Notes under the pieces: generated by a model | What the model was told of the DNA's origin: nothing | The model's input: the letters and a program-made list of their open reading frames with translations, nothing else | Database searches by the model: none | Assembly (NCBI GenBank): GCA_002296655.1 | Contig: DBIN01000035.1 | Location: 1-36,678 of the forward strand | Reading direction: 5' to 3' | DNA length: 36,678 nucleotides | Origin: Acinetobacter sp. UBA801 | Lineage (GTDB): Bacteria; Pseudomonadota; Gammaproteobacteria; Pseudomonadales; Moraxellaceae | Program-made: the position numbers and the translations under genes | Shown: positions 1 through 9,710 of the stretch, in pieces | How the letters are laid out: every line of letters begins with the position of its first letter | How positions within the stretch are numbered: the stretch's first letter is position 1

Positions 1-33
1 TTCGGTTATTTATGGGAGGATTACCAATCCAAC

Positions 34-642
34 TCAAATAATCGAAGATACTTTATCTGGCGTCATCAGCGCTTGATTAATATATAACTTGATTAAGCGT
101 TCTCGTGATCCAATGGCTTTTTGATAATGTGTGGAGTTAAGTAATAAGGACGCACCATAAGTTACAGTCCAAATATAAGATAGATAATCACGGATCGACA
201 TGGCACTGTTAAAGGACTCCAAATAAGCTTGTGTAATGTCTTTAATTTCTAAAATACGCTGTTCACGGATATCGTATAACTGTTCAAACAACTCATTTAG
301 TTTACGTTCATTATTGGTTAAGCGTTCTTCAATTGAGTGCAGTAAAATCGTACGGTTGGAATTAAGCATGTTATACAGCATGTACTGAGAAACATAAGTT
401 TGAAAATTATGGTGATATTGTTTGGAAATATCCAATAAACGCTGCTCATTTAAAATAATTAACTCTAAATACAGCTGATTTTTACTTTTGAAATATTTAT
501 AAATTGTGCCTTTGGCAATATCTAGCTCTGCAGCCAACTCACTTAATGTAATATCATTATGATTTTCCAGTAATAAAACCTCAGCCATTGCCAAAATTTT
601 CTCTTTACGACGTCGGAAATTTTCTTGGCGTAGAGTCGTCAT
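34..642 (-). CDS. TetR/AcrR-family transcriptional regulator
   Basis: Predicted DNA-binding repressor of 202 residues. The N-terminal helix-turn-helix lies at about residues 10-55 and carries the TetR pattern LSELAAELDIAKGTIYKYF followed by a K-N-Q-L-Y stretch. The rest is a helical ligand and dimerisation domain with no recognisable specificity. The ATG at 642 is preferred over an in-frame TTG one codon upstream; GGAAT about 8 bases upstream is a modest ribosome site. It is divergent from the thiolase gene at 1185 across 542 bp, so it may control that gene, itself, or a gene beyond the left edge. The family call is firm from the HTH. The target and ligand are unknown. Confidence 0.85.
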   Translation of the reverse strand: MTTLRQENFRRRKEKILAMAEVLLLENHNDITLSELAAELDIAKGTIYKYFKSKNQLYLELIILNEQRLLDISKQYHHNFQTYVSQYMLYNMLNSNRTILLHSIEERLTNNERKLNELFEQLYDIREQRILEIKDITQAYLESFNSAMSIRDYLSYIWTVTYGASLLLNSTHYQKAIGSRERLIKLYINQALMTPDKVSSII

Positions 643-1184
643 CAATCAATATTCCAAATACAACCAATTAAGCATGTTGGAGTCTAGTGCAGTTTGAGCA
701 ACTTGGAAATAGCACCAAGGTCCTGAGACCCAAGAAAGATGATGAGCTAAAACACTTTAAAATTTATGCAGGTATGATTATGTGAAAAATAGCGCAATCC
801 TGAAGATAAATCGGTTGTCAATAAAACTAAACCAAATAGGTCATTTTAGTGAAATAAAATTGGATTCTATAGCGTTTTATTCTATTTTTCTGGAAGTGAC
901 AGTAAAAGTTAAACGCTAATCAACTGCGATATTTTAGCTATTTGCCTGAATATCAGTTGATCTTTTGATTTACATTAGACCTCTTGCGAAAGTATAGTTT
1001 TATCTAATTTTTGAATTGGCTAAAACCTTATAAAATATAGCTTTTGACTGCTTAAAATTTGACTAACGCAAGAAGTCTATTTAACGTGATTTACTTTGAA
1101 ACCCACAGAGGGATGTTATTAAAAGCAAATTAAAGTGTGGTTTTTGCGTGAAGAACTTAAAAGACGGTAATAAGGGAATAAAAA
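643..1184. other. 542-bp intergenic region between the tetR-type gene and the thiolase gene
   Basis: No protein-coding frame here looks real. The stretch must hold the promoters of the two divergent genes, and a 100-bp inverted-repeat element (978-1077, listed separately) sits in it about 107 bp upstream of the thiolase start. No convincing -35/-10 pair or TetR-type palindrome could be fixed by eye. The remainder is plain AT-rich DNA. Confidence 0.6.
978..1077. mobile_element. MITE-like 100-bp element with terminal inverted repeats and TA target duplication
   Basis: The left end GACCTCTTGCG (978-988) and the right end CGCAAGAAGTC (1067-1077) are inverted copies with one mismatch in 11. The similarity continues inward to about 19 matches in 25 positions. 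The dinucleotide TA flanks both sides (976-977 and 1078-1079), as expected from transposases that duplicate TA. The interior is AT-rich and codes for nothing. The size and structure fit a non-autonomous miniature element mobilised in trans by an IS with matching ends; that parent IS is not in this window. The repeat is seen directly. Mobility is inferred. Confidence 0.65.
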
Positions 1185-2354
1185 ATGATTGTCATTGTAG
1201 ATGCTGTACGTACCGCAATGGGCGGCTTTCAAGGTTCACTGGCAAGTTGTACAGCACCCGACTTGGGCGCGGTTGCAATTCAACATGCGGTTGCACGTTC
1301 AGGTTTAAGTGTGACAGACATTGATGAAGTAATTTTTGGTTGTGTATTGCCTGCGGGTTTAAAGCAAGGCCCTGCACGTCAGGCGATGCGTCAGGCAGGT
1401 TTGCCCGATAGTACAGGTGCAACTACTATCAATAAAATTTGTGGCTCTGGAATGAAAGCCGTTATGCAGGCAGCCGATGCTATTCAGGCGGGTTCAGCGC
1501 AAATTGTGGTCGCTGGTGGTATGGAATCTATGTCGAATGCGCCGTATTTGCTAGATAAAGCACGTGCAGGTTTCCGTATGGGACACGGCAAAGTCACAGA
1601 CCACATGTTTCAGGAAGGTTTAGAGGATGCTGAAACAGGCTTATCGATGGGTGTATTAGCGCAAGATATGGCAGACAAGAAAAACTATACCCGTGAGCAG
1701 CAGGATGAATACGCAATTCGCTCTTTAAATCGTGCGGTAGCAGCCATTCAAAACGGTTATTTTAAAAATGAAATCGTGCCTGTTACTGTTCATTCACGTA
1801 AAGGTGAGGTGATTGTCGATCAGGATGAACAACCGTTAAATGCTAAAATCGAAAAAATTAGCAGTTTGCGTCCCGCATTTAAAAAAGATGGCACAATTAC
1901 AGCTGCCAATGCCAGCTCTATTTCAGATGGTGCATCTGCTCTGGTGATTACATCAGATGTAGTTGCTGCAGAGCGTGGCTTAAAACCGCTCGCAACAGTT
2001 GTAGCATACGCGACACATTCGCAACATCCTTCAGAGTTTACTCTTGCTCCTGTAGGTGCAATTCAAAAAGTGCTAGATAAAGCAGGATGGTCGGTTACAG
2101 ATGTAGATTTATGGGAAATTAATGAAGCCTTTGCGATGGTGACTATGCTTGCGATAGATGCTTTTGATTTAGACCCTGCCAAAGTTAATATTCAGGGCGG
2201 AGCGTGTGCTTTGGGTCATCCTTTAGGTTCTTCAGGCTCACGTATTATTGTGACGCTCATTCATGCACTTAAACGAATTGGTGCGAAAAAAGGCGTGGCA
2301 TCTTTATGTATTGGTGGTGGTGAAGCAACCGCAGTTGCTGTGGAGCTAATTTAA
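1185..2354 (+). CDS. acetyl-CoA C-acetyltransferase (thiolase)
   Basis: Thiolase of 389 residues, the usual length for the bacterial acetoacetyl-CoA thiolase group. The nucleophilic cysteine is C86 in NKICGSGMK, the active-site histidine is H345 in GHPLGSSGSR, and the second cysteine is C375 in CIGGGEA near the C-terminus. The enzyme condenses two acetyl-CoA or cleaves acetoacetyl-CoA in the cytosol. The ATG at 1185 follows AGGGA with good spacing. The gene stands alone, divergent from a TetR-type regulator and closed by a hairpin terminator. It is distinct from catF on the other strand, whose motifs match the 3-oxoadipyl-CoA thiolases. A role in short-chain acyl-CoA or hydroxybutyrate metabolism is likely, but the exact substrate cannot be read from the sequence. 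Confidence 0.9.
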   Translation: MIVIVDAVRTAMGGFQGSLASCTAPDLGAVAIQHAVARSGLSVTDIDEVIFGCVLPAGLKQGPARQAMRQAGLPDSTGATTINKICGSGMKAVMQAADAIQAGSAQIVVAGGMESMSNAPYLLDKARAGFRMGHGKVTDHMFQEGLEDAETGLSMGVLAQDMADKKNYTREQQDEYAIRSLNRAVAAIQNGYFKNEIVPVTVHSRKGEVIVDQDEQPLNAKIEKISSLRPAFKKDGTITAANASSISDGASALVITSDVVAAERGLKPLATVVAYATHSQHPSEFTLAPVGAIQKVLDKAGWSVTDVDLWEINEAFAMVTMLAIDAFDLDPAKVNIQGGACALGHPLGSSGSRIIVTLIHALKRIGAKKGVASLCIGGGEATAVAVELI

Positions 2355-2385
2355 GCCCAGGTTGCCTAATGGTGGATTCATCTAT

Positions 2386-2416
2386 AAAAAAAGAGCTCTC
2401 GAAAGAGCTCTTTTTT
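2386..2416. terminator. bidirectional rho-independent terminator between the thiolase and catD
   Basis: A-rich left arm ending GAGCTC (to 2398), six-base loop, then GAGCTC followed by a run of T (2405-2416). Both strands show a stem with a U-tract, so it can end the plus-strand thiolase transcript and the long minus-strand cat-ben operon, which finishes at 2435. Confidence 0.85.
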
Positions 2417-2434
2417 AACTTTTAACATTCAGGT

Positions 2435-3214
2435 TTATGCTTGGATAAATTGCTTCACCGCTTGGTTAAATTCGTTTGGCAATTCCACGTTAGAAATGTG
2501 CGATGCATTGATTTCAAACAATTGGCTATTGGCAATACGTTCAACCATAAATTGAGCATCGGCAACTGTTGTTATAGGGTCTTGCTGACCTGCAACCACT
2601 AAAACAGGCACAGTGATGTCTGTGAGTTGTTCACGTACATCCGCTTTAGCCAAAGCTTCGCAACAGCTCGCATAACCTTCGGCGCTGCCAGCTGCCAAGT
2701 CGTTTTGAAGATTATTGACCACTGTCGCGTTGCTTTGGATAAAGGGTTCAGTAAACCAGCGTGATGCTGCAGTCGAAGCAATCGGTTGTAAACCTTGTTC
2801 ACGTACCAATGCGGCACGGTCATTCCAAGCCTGTTCTTGACCAATTTTTGCTGCAGTATTACACACCACCACCTGATTAAAACGTTCAGGACGATGAATC
2901 GCTAACCATTGACCTGTTAAACCCCCCATAGAAATACCACAGAATGTTGCTTTTTCAACATTCAAATGATCGAGTAGATTTACAACATCTTGGCCCAATT
3001 GATCAATGCTATATGGGCCTTGCGGCGCCGATGATGCACCGTGACCACGTGTGTCGTAGCAAATGACAAAAAAATCCTGCTGGAAAAAATCAATCTGTGC
3101 TTGCCACATTTTGAAGTTTGTACCAAGCGAGTTTGAAAAAATTAGTGCAGGTTTTGCAGCATCTCCAAAAGTTTGGTAGTTGATTTGCGCATCATTTGAT
3201 GTAAATGTTGGCAT
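2435..3214 (-). CDS. catD: 3-oxoadipate enol-lactonase
   Basis: Alpha/beta hydrolase of 259 residues that hydrolyses 3-oxoadipate enol-lactone to 3-oxoadipate, the last ring-derived step before CoA activation. The nucleophile elbow CGISMGG places the catalytic serine at S95. D212 in GQQDP and H239 in NASHISN fit the remaining triad. The oxyanion region SNSLGTNFKMW is typical of the PcaD/CatD family. The start at 3214 (MPTFTSND) is preferred because AAGGAT lies nine bases upstream; a frame extension to 3241 lacks family similarity. It is the last gene of the twelve-gene minus-strand operon and is followed by a terminator. Acinetobacter usually carries a second copy, pcaD, in the pca cluster; the catI-J-F neighbours make this the cat copy. 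Confidence 0.92.
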   Translation of the reverse strand: MPTFTSNDAQINYQTFGDAAKPALIFSNSLGTNFKMWQAQIDFFQQDFFVICYDTRGHGASSAPQGPYSIDQLGQDVVNLLDHLNVEKATFCGISMGGLTGQWLAIHRPERFNQVVVCNTAAKIGQEQAWNDRAALVREQGLQPIASTAASRWFTEPFIQSNATVVNNLQNDLAAGSAEGYASCCEALAKADVREQLTDITVPVLVVAGQQDPITTVADAQFMVERIANSQLFEINASHISNVELPNEFNQAVKQFIQA

Positions 3215-3252
3215 TTTTTTTAAATCCTTAATCTTATACATCCATCTTAAAT

Positions 3253-3271
3253 CCCCCTTTATGAGAGGGGG
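3253..3271. repeat. short CCCCCT/AGGGGG hairpin between catD and catF
   Basis: CCCCCT (3253-3258) pairs with AGGGGG (3266-3271) across a seven-base loop, in a C/G-rich patch flanked by A/T-rich DNA. It resembles the CCTCCC/GGGAGG hairpins between catF and catJ and is probably the same class of small dispersed repeat. It lies in the transcribed spacer and may affect mRNA stability. Confidence 0.5.
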
Positions 3272-3284
3272 CTTTTAATGAGGA

Positions 3285-4490
3285 TTAAACACGTTCAATC
3301 ATCAAAGCAATACCTTGACCAACACCAATACACATTGAACATAAACCGTATTTACCGCCAGTTTGTTCAAGTTGGTTCAGTGCTGTTGTTACCAAACGCG
3401 CACCAGATGCACCGAGTGGGTGACCCAAAGCAATTGCACCACCATTAGGATTAACTTTCTCTGAGCCATCTTCGATGCCTAAGTCACGAGTACATGCTAA
3501 AGCTTGTGCAGCAAAGGCTTCGTTCAGCTCAATCACGTCCATTTGCTCAATGGTCAAACCTGTTTGTGCCAACAATTTTTTGATTGCAGGCGCAGGACCA
3601 AACCCCATAATACGTGGTTCAACACCAACAACAGTTGAAGCAATGATTTTGGCACGTGGTTTTAAGCCGTGTTGTGCAACAGCTTCTTCAGAAGCAATTA
3701 GTAGGGCAGCCGCACCATCGTTAATACCTGATGCATTACCTGCAGTCACTGTACCGTCTGCTTTTACCACGGGCTTTAATTTTGCCAATACTTCTGCTGT
3801 GGTTGATGCACGTGGATGTTCGTCTGCAGCAACAACGACAGGCTCACCTTTGCGTTGTGGAATTTCCACCGCAATAATTTCTTTGTCAAAGTAACCGCGT
3901 GCTTGTGCAGCAGCAGTACGTTGTTGGCTAGTCAAAGCAAATAAGTCTTGATCGGTACGGTTAATGTTGAACTGTTCCGCTACATTTTCAGCTGTTTGCG
4001 GCATCGTTTCTACGCCGTACATTTCTTTGAGTTTCGGGTTAATGAAACGCCAGCCCATTGTGGTGTCTTCAATTTTTTGACTGCGACCATAAGCAGATTC
4101 AGATTTACCCATCACAAATGGCGCACGGCTCATCGATTCAACACCGCCCGCAATAATCAGGTTTGCTTCACCTGCTTTAATTGCACGTGCAGCTATCGCA
4201 ATTGCGTCTAGCGATGAACCACATAAACGGTTCACAGTGGTTGCAGGCACTTGATACGGTAAGCCTGCTAAAAGTGCAGACATGCGACCGACATTACGGT
4301 TATCTTCACCTGCTTGGTTGGCACAGCCGTAAATCACATCATCAACATGTTGCCAGTTTACAGATGGGTTGCGTTGCATAAGTGCTTTGATGGGCAGAGC
4401 GCCCAAGTCATCAGCTCGGACTGGAGCTAAACCACCTGCATAACGACCAAATGGGGTACGGATGGCATCGATAATATATGCGTTTTTCAT
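3285..4490 (-). CDS. catF: 3-oxoadipyl-CoA thiolase
   Basis: Thiolase of 401 residues, exactly the usual PcaF/CatF length. It cleaves 3-oxoadipyl-CoA to succinyl-CoA and acetyl-CoA, the final step of the beta-ketoadipate pathway. Catalytic residues visible are C90 in NRLCGSS, H357 in GHPLGASGAR and C387 in CSMCIGVGQG. The N-terminus MKNAYIIDAIRTPFGRY is typical. The ATG at 4490 is chosen; the frame runs on to a GTG at 4505 without family similarity. It lies between catJ and catD, separated from catJ by 134 bp that contain inverted CCTCCC/GGGAGG repeats. The assignment to catF rather than pcaF rests on position in the cat-ben operon. Confidence 0.93.
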   Translation of the reverse strand: MKNAYIIDAIRTPFGRYAGGLAPVRADDLGALPIKALMQRNPSVNWQHVDDVIYGCANQAGEDNRNVGRMSALLAGLPYQVPATTVNRLCGSSLDAIAIAARAIKAGEANLIIAGGVESMSRAPFVMGKSESAYGRSQKIEDTTMGWRFINPKLKEMYGVETMPQTAENVAEQFNINRTDQDLFALTSQQRTAAAQARGYFDKEIIAVEIPQRKGEPVVVAADEHPRASTTAEVLAKLKPVVKADGTVTAGNASGINDGAAALLIASEEAVAQHGLKPRAKIIASTVVGVEPRIMGFGPAPAIKKLLAQTGLTIEQMDVIELNEAFAAQALACTRDLGIEDGSEKVNPNGGAIALGHPLGASGARLVTTALNQLEQTGGKYGLCSMCIGVGQGIALMIERV

Positions 4491-4523
4491 TGTGTATTTG
4501 CTCACATATTTAAAAGAAGAAAA

Positions 4524-4618
4524 CTCCTCCCTTTTTAAAGGGAGGTTGGGAGGGATTTAATGAAGTAGTTTTATTCCTCAAATCCTCCCTAAATCCCTGC
4601 TTTAATAAAGGAGGGACT
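4524..4618. repeat. pair of inverted CCTCCC/GGGAGG repeat units between catF and catJ
   Basis: Unit one (about 4524-4558) has a perfect nine-base-pair hairpin, CCTCCCTTT (4526-4534) with AAAGGGAGG (4537-4545), followed by GGGAGGGATTT. Unit two (about 4580-4618) is a diverged inverted copy, starting AAATCCTCCCT and containing CCCTGCTTT (4595-4603) paired with AAAGGAGGG (4607-4615) with one mismatch. Both lie in the spacer of the minus-strand operon. The arrangement resembles small REP/BIME-type elements; I believe similar C/G-tract hairpins are common in Acinetobacter intergenic DNA. Confidence 0.6.
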
Positions 4619-4624
4619 TCCCCC

Positions 4625-5281
4625 TTAATTTGATTGAGTCGCATCAATCAGAGTTGCACCCGTCATCGATTGCAACTCTTCAAATGGCAGACCTTCAACT
4701 TTCTCAATGACTTTCATGCCTTCAGGAGTGACATCAATCACACATAAGTCAGTGTAAATGCGGTCTACACATTTTAAGCCTGTAGCAGGATAAGTCAGTT
4801 CAGCTACAATTTTAGCTTCGCCTTTTTTTGTGACGTGATCGGTTGTAATAAAGACTTTTTTCGCACCAACGGCCAAATCCATAGCACCACCAACCGCAGG
4901 AATCGCGTCAGGAGCGCCAGTATGCCAATTTGCCAAGTCGCCATTTTCAGCCACTTGGAAAGCACCCAATACTGCGATGTCTAAGTGACCGCCACGCATC
5001 ATGGCAAATGAGTCACCGTGGTGGAAGAATGAACCGCCTGTAAGCATGGTTACGAACTCTTTACCGGCATTGATTAATTCAGGGTCTTCTTCACCTGCCG
5101 GAGGAGGTGGGCCGAATGCCAATACACCATTTTCAGAGTGTAAGAATACGTCTTTGTCTGAAGACAGGTAGTTTGAAATTTTAGTTGGTAAGCCAATGCC
5201 GAGGTTGACATAAGCACCGTCTGGAATGTCTTGTGCCACACGTTCAGCGATTTGGTCACGTGTTAATTTGGTATAGCTCAT
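4625..5281 (-). CDS. catJ: 3-oxoadipate CoA-transferase subunit B
   Basis: Beta subunit (218 residues) of succinyl-CoA:3-oxoadipate CoA-transferase, which moves CoA from succinyl-CoA to 3-oxoadipate. The family signature LHSENGVLAFGPPP contains the catalytic glutamate at E50, which forms the enzyme-CoA thioester in this class I family. The N-terminal GAYVNLGIGLPTK loop is also typical. The start at 5281 is set by AAGGAGA six bases upstream; an upstream in-frame GTG at 5296 is less likely. It follows catI after 22 bp, so the two subunits are almost certainly co-translated. Human SCOT and bacterial PcaJ are relatives; the neighbours support the cat copy. Confidence 0.92.
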   Translation of the reverse strand: MSYTKLTRDQIAERVAQDIPDGAYVNLGIGLPTKISNYLSSDKDVFLHSENGVLAFGPPPPAGEEDPELINAGKEFVTMLTGGSFFHHGDSFAMMRGGHLDIAVLGAFQVAENGDLANWHTGAPDAIPAVGGAMDLAVGAKKVFITTDHVTKKGEAKIVAELTYPATGLKCVDRIYTDLCVIDVTPEGMKVIEKVEGLPFEELQSMTGATLIDATQSN

Positions 5282-5303
5282 GATGTTCTCCTTCACGTGA
5301 CAG

Positions 5304-5990
5304 TTATGTAGAAAGTTCAGGTTGTTTTGCGCCTACGGCAACAACGTGTTGAACGAAAATACCCGGAGTGATGATGTGTTCAGGGTCTAATGCACCCAAC
5401 TCTACCACTTCAGAAACCTGTGCAATTGTCACATCGGCAGCCATCGCCATGATTGGTCCAAAGTTACGTGCAGATTTACGGTACACCAAGTTACCCCAAC
5501 GGTCGCCTTGCTGTGCTTTAATTAAAGCAAAGTCTGCGCGGATTGGGTTTTCTAGTACGTAGTCTTTACCTTCATAATTTAAGGTTGGTTTGCCTTCTGC
5601 AAGTAAAGTACCAAAACCTGTAGGGGTATAGATTGGACCTAGACCCATACCTGCAGCTTGAATACGGCATGCCAAGTTACCTTGTGGCACAAGTTCAAGC
5701 TCGATTTTGCCTGTGCGGTAAAGTTCATCAAATACCCAAGAGTCAGACTGACGTGGGAATGAACAGATGATTTTACGTACCGCGCCAGCTTTTAATAGCT
5801 TCGCTAAACCGTAGTCACCATTACCTGCGTTGTTGTTTACAATAATTAAATCTTTGATGCCAAGTTCAATCAAACCATCAATGAGTTCCGCTGGCTGACC
5901 TGCGGTACCAAAACCACCAATCATGATGGTTGAACCATCTTTAATTTGCGAAAGGACTTCTGTTAAAGAAGTTTGACTTTTATCAATCAT
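5304..5990 (-). CDS. catI: 3-oxoadipate CoA-transferase subunit A
   Basis: Alpha subunit (228 residues) of the heteromeric 3-oxoadipate CoA-transferase. The glycine-rich motif MIGGFGTAGQPAELI near residues 21-35 and the NNNAGNGDYGLAKLL segment after it are characteristic of this subunit. The ATG at 5990 follows AGGA seven bases upstream. It lies immediately after benE on the transcript (27-bp gap) and before catJ (22 bp). This is the junction where the ben block meets the catIJFD block of the merged operon. Confidence 0.92.
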   Translation of the reverse strand: MIDKSQTSLTEVLSQIKDGSTIMIGGFGTAGQPAELIDGLIELGIKDLIIVNNNAGNGDYGLAKLLKAGAVRKIICSFPRQSDSWVFDELYRTGKIELELVPQGNLACRIQAAGMGLGPIYTPTGFGTLLAEGKPTLNYEGKDYVLENPIRADFALIKAQQGDRWGNLVYRKSARNFGPIMAMAADVTIAQVSEVVELGALDPEHIITPGIFVQHVVAVGAKQPELST

Positions 5991-6017
5991 AATGTGTCCT
6001 AGACAATTGCCTGTCCA

Positions 6018-7238
6018 TTAACTTTTGGAACTTTGAGTTGAAGGTATGGGGGCGGTTGAGCTGTTACGTTTGGTTAATACCCAATGTGCGATCAAACCAA
6101 TACAGATACCCCAAAATACAGAACTTAGCCCTAAAAACTGCATACCAGAGGCAGTTGCTAAAAAGGTGATGAGGGCCGCATCACGCTGTGATTCTTTACT
6201 CATTGCCACTGAAATATTGGTGGCAATTGCACCCAAAAGTGCAAGTCCAGCCAAAGCTGCAATCAGTTCTTTAGGCAATAAACTAAATAGCATGACAATA
6301 CTGCTGGCAAATAAGCCGCCTAAAATATAAAAAAGCCCATTCGCCACGCCGGCGATATAACGCTTTTCTTTCAGTTCGTGCGCATCTTTACCTAAGCATA
6401 ATGCGGCGGTAATAGAGGCAAGTACAATGGTAATTCCTCCCACACATGCAACGGCAAGAGAAGCGATACTGGTTGCGCTAATAATAGGCTTAGCAGGCAT
6501 GTCATAGCCGCTAATTTTAATAATTGCCATACCTGGTAAAAACTGTCCAGACAAGCTGACTAAAATTAAAGGTAATGCCAAGTTTAAGGTTGAATTCCAC
6601 GTCCATTCAGGAGCAATAAACTGTGGAATTGCTAAACTAAAATTGGTGGTGATTGGGTTAATTTGACCGAGCATTAAGCTCAGTATAATTCCTGCAGCAA
6701 GCACCCAAATCATGGCATAACGTGGACTAAAACGCTTTGCCAATAAAAATACCGCCAGCATCCCAAATACAATGTATGGCAGAGTATTGGTTGCAGTAAA
6801 TAGGCCTAAACCAAATTGAACCAAGATACCCGCCATCATGCCTGCTGCGACTTCTTGCGGAATCCAAGACAACAGCTTGTCAAAATATCCTGTGATTCCA
6901 ATCAAAAAAATCACCACAGCAGAGGTGATGTAGGCTGCAACTGCTTCATTCAAAGAAATATCTGGAAACAGTGTGACCAGCAATGCGGTACCGGGTGCTG
7001 ACCAAGCGGTAACCACAGGCACTTTGTATTTAATGGATAAAAAGATACCTGCGACAGCAGCACCAATAGAAATTCCCCAAATCCATGAAATCATCATGTT
7101 TGGGGAAACGTGGGCTTGTTGTGCTGCTTGGAAAAAGATGATCAATGGCCCTGAATAGGAGATCAGCACTGCTAAGAATCCTGCAACAGTAGCCGAAATT
7201 GACCAGTCATTTTTTAAAGTTTGGAACAGATGACTCAT
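6018..7238 (-). CDS. benE: BenE-family benzoate membrane transporter
   Basis: Inner-membrane protein of 406 residues with many hydrophobic segments spread along its whole length, about a dozen predicted helices. The opening SISATVAGFLAVLISYSGP and a later QEVAAGMMAGILVQFG segment are typical of the BenE family, which is related to purine/sulfate-type carriers and associated with benzoate uptake. The start at 7238 is chosen because AAGGAGG lies about ten bases upstream. An in-frame ATG at 7262 with AGGATC upstream is an alternative that adds eight residues. It sits between benD and catI. With benK across the promoter, the cluster has two separate candidate benzoate importers, as in A. baylyi. 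Confidence 0.9.
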   Translation of the reverse strand: MSHLFQTLKNDWSISATVAGFLAVLISYSGPLIIFFQAAQQAHVSPNMMISWIWGISIGAAVAGIFLSIKYKVPVVTAWSAPGTALLVTLFPDISLNEAVAAYITSAVVIFLIGITGYFDKLLSWIPQEVAAGMMAGILVQFGLGLFTATNTLPYIVFGMLAVFLLAKRFSPRYAMIWVLAAGIILSLMLGQINPITTNFSLAIPQFIAPEWTWNSTLNLALPLILVSLSGQFLPGMAIIKISGYDMPAKPIISATSIASLAVACVGGITIVLASITAALCLGKDAHELKEKRYIAGVANGLFYILGGLFASSIVMLFSLLPKELIAALAGLALLGAIATNISVAMSKESQRDAALITFLATASGMQFLGLSSVFWGICIGLIAHWVLTKRNSSTAPIPSTQSSKS

Positions 7239-7297
7239 TGACGATTTGCCTCCTTGCGTCATGCAATGATCCTGTTGAAGTTGGTCATGATCTTGGC

Positions 7298-8083
7298 TTA
7301 GCCCTGATCACCACCACCTACAGGTACAACAGTGCCTGTCATGTAGGATGATTCATCAGAAGCAAGGAATAGAATCGCATTCACTTGTTCCTGAATGGTG
7401 CCATAACGCCCTAAGAAGGTGCGATCAATGGTTTGATCGACCACTTGTTGCATCCATGCTTTTTCATTTTCAGACAATGGATTGGTATTGCGAGGCACTT
7501 TACGTGGTGGTGCTGCTGTACCGCCAGTTGCAATGGCATTGACACGAATACCATCTTTTGCGTGTTCAAAGGCGAGGGAAGCAGTTAAAGCGTTCACACC
7601 CCCTTTAGACGCCGAATATGGCACGCGGTGAATACCACGAGTTGCAATAGAAGATACGTTTACAATGGTACCTTTTTGATTTTCAATCATTTCTGGAAGC
7701 ACTGCACGGCAGCACCACATAGTCGGAAATAATGAACGGTTCACTTCCTTAATGATTTCTTCTTCAGAAAATTCTTCAAAAGGTTTCATCCAAATTGCAC
7801 CACCTACGTTGTTAATGAGCACATCAACACGACCATAAGTTTCAAGTGCTTTAGCAACCACAGATTCTGCACCTGCAAAAGTTTCAAGGTTGGCTTTTAC
7901 GGTTACCGCATCGCCACCGTGCTCTTCAATTTCAGCCAACACTTCTTCTACATAGGGAGAGAGGTCAGCCATAACCACTTGAGCACCTTCACTCGCCACT
8001 TGTAAAGCCACACCGCGACCAATGCCTTGAGCGGCACCAGTCACGATTACTACTTTGTTTTCAAATCTTTTTGTACGGTCCAT
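7298..8083 (-). CDS. benD: cis-1,2-dihydroxycyclohexa-3,5-diene-1-carboxylate dehydrogenase
   Basis: Short-chain dehydrogenase/reductase of 261 residues that oxidises and decarboxylates benzoate cis-diol to catechol with NAD+, making NADH. The Rossmann motif VTGAAQGIG is at residues 14-22, NNVGG follows at about 91-95, and the catalytic serine, tyrosine and lysine are near S144, Y156 and K160 in YSASKGG. The ATG at 8083 has GGAG seven bases upstream; a TTG start at 8095 is less likely. The gene follows benC by 23 bp, which links the oxygenase product directly to the next enzyme. Its length equals that of characterised BenD proteins. Confidence 0.94.
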   Translation of the reverse strand: MDRTKRFENKVVIVTGAAQGIGRGVALQVASEGAQVVMADLSPYVEEVLAEIEEHGGDAVTVKANLETFAGAESVVAKALETYGRVDVLINNVGGAIWMKPFEEFSEEEIIKEVNRSLFPTMWCCRAVLPEMIENQKGTIVNVSSIATRGIHRVPYSASKGGVNALTASLAFEHAKDGIRVNAIATGGTAAPPRKVPRNTNPLSENEKAWMQQVVDQTIDRTFLGRYGTIQEQVNAILFLASDESSYMTGTVVPVGGGDQG

Positions 8084-8106
8084 TTGATGCTCCAACAGGG
8101 GTCAAC

Positions 8107-9706
<1,600 letters not shown>

Positions 9707-9710
<4 letters not shown>

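Noticed and set aside
3475..3894. Long open frame antisense to catF
   Set aside because: It lies fully inside catF, has no family similarity and follows from catF codon bias.
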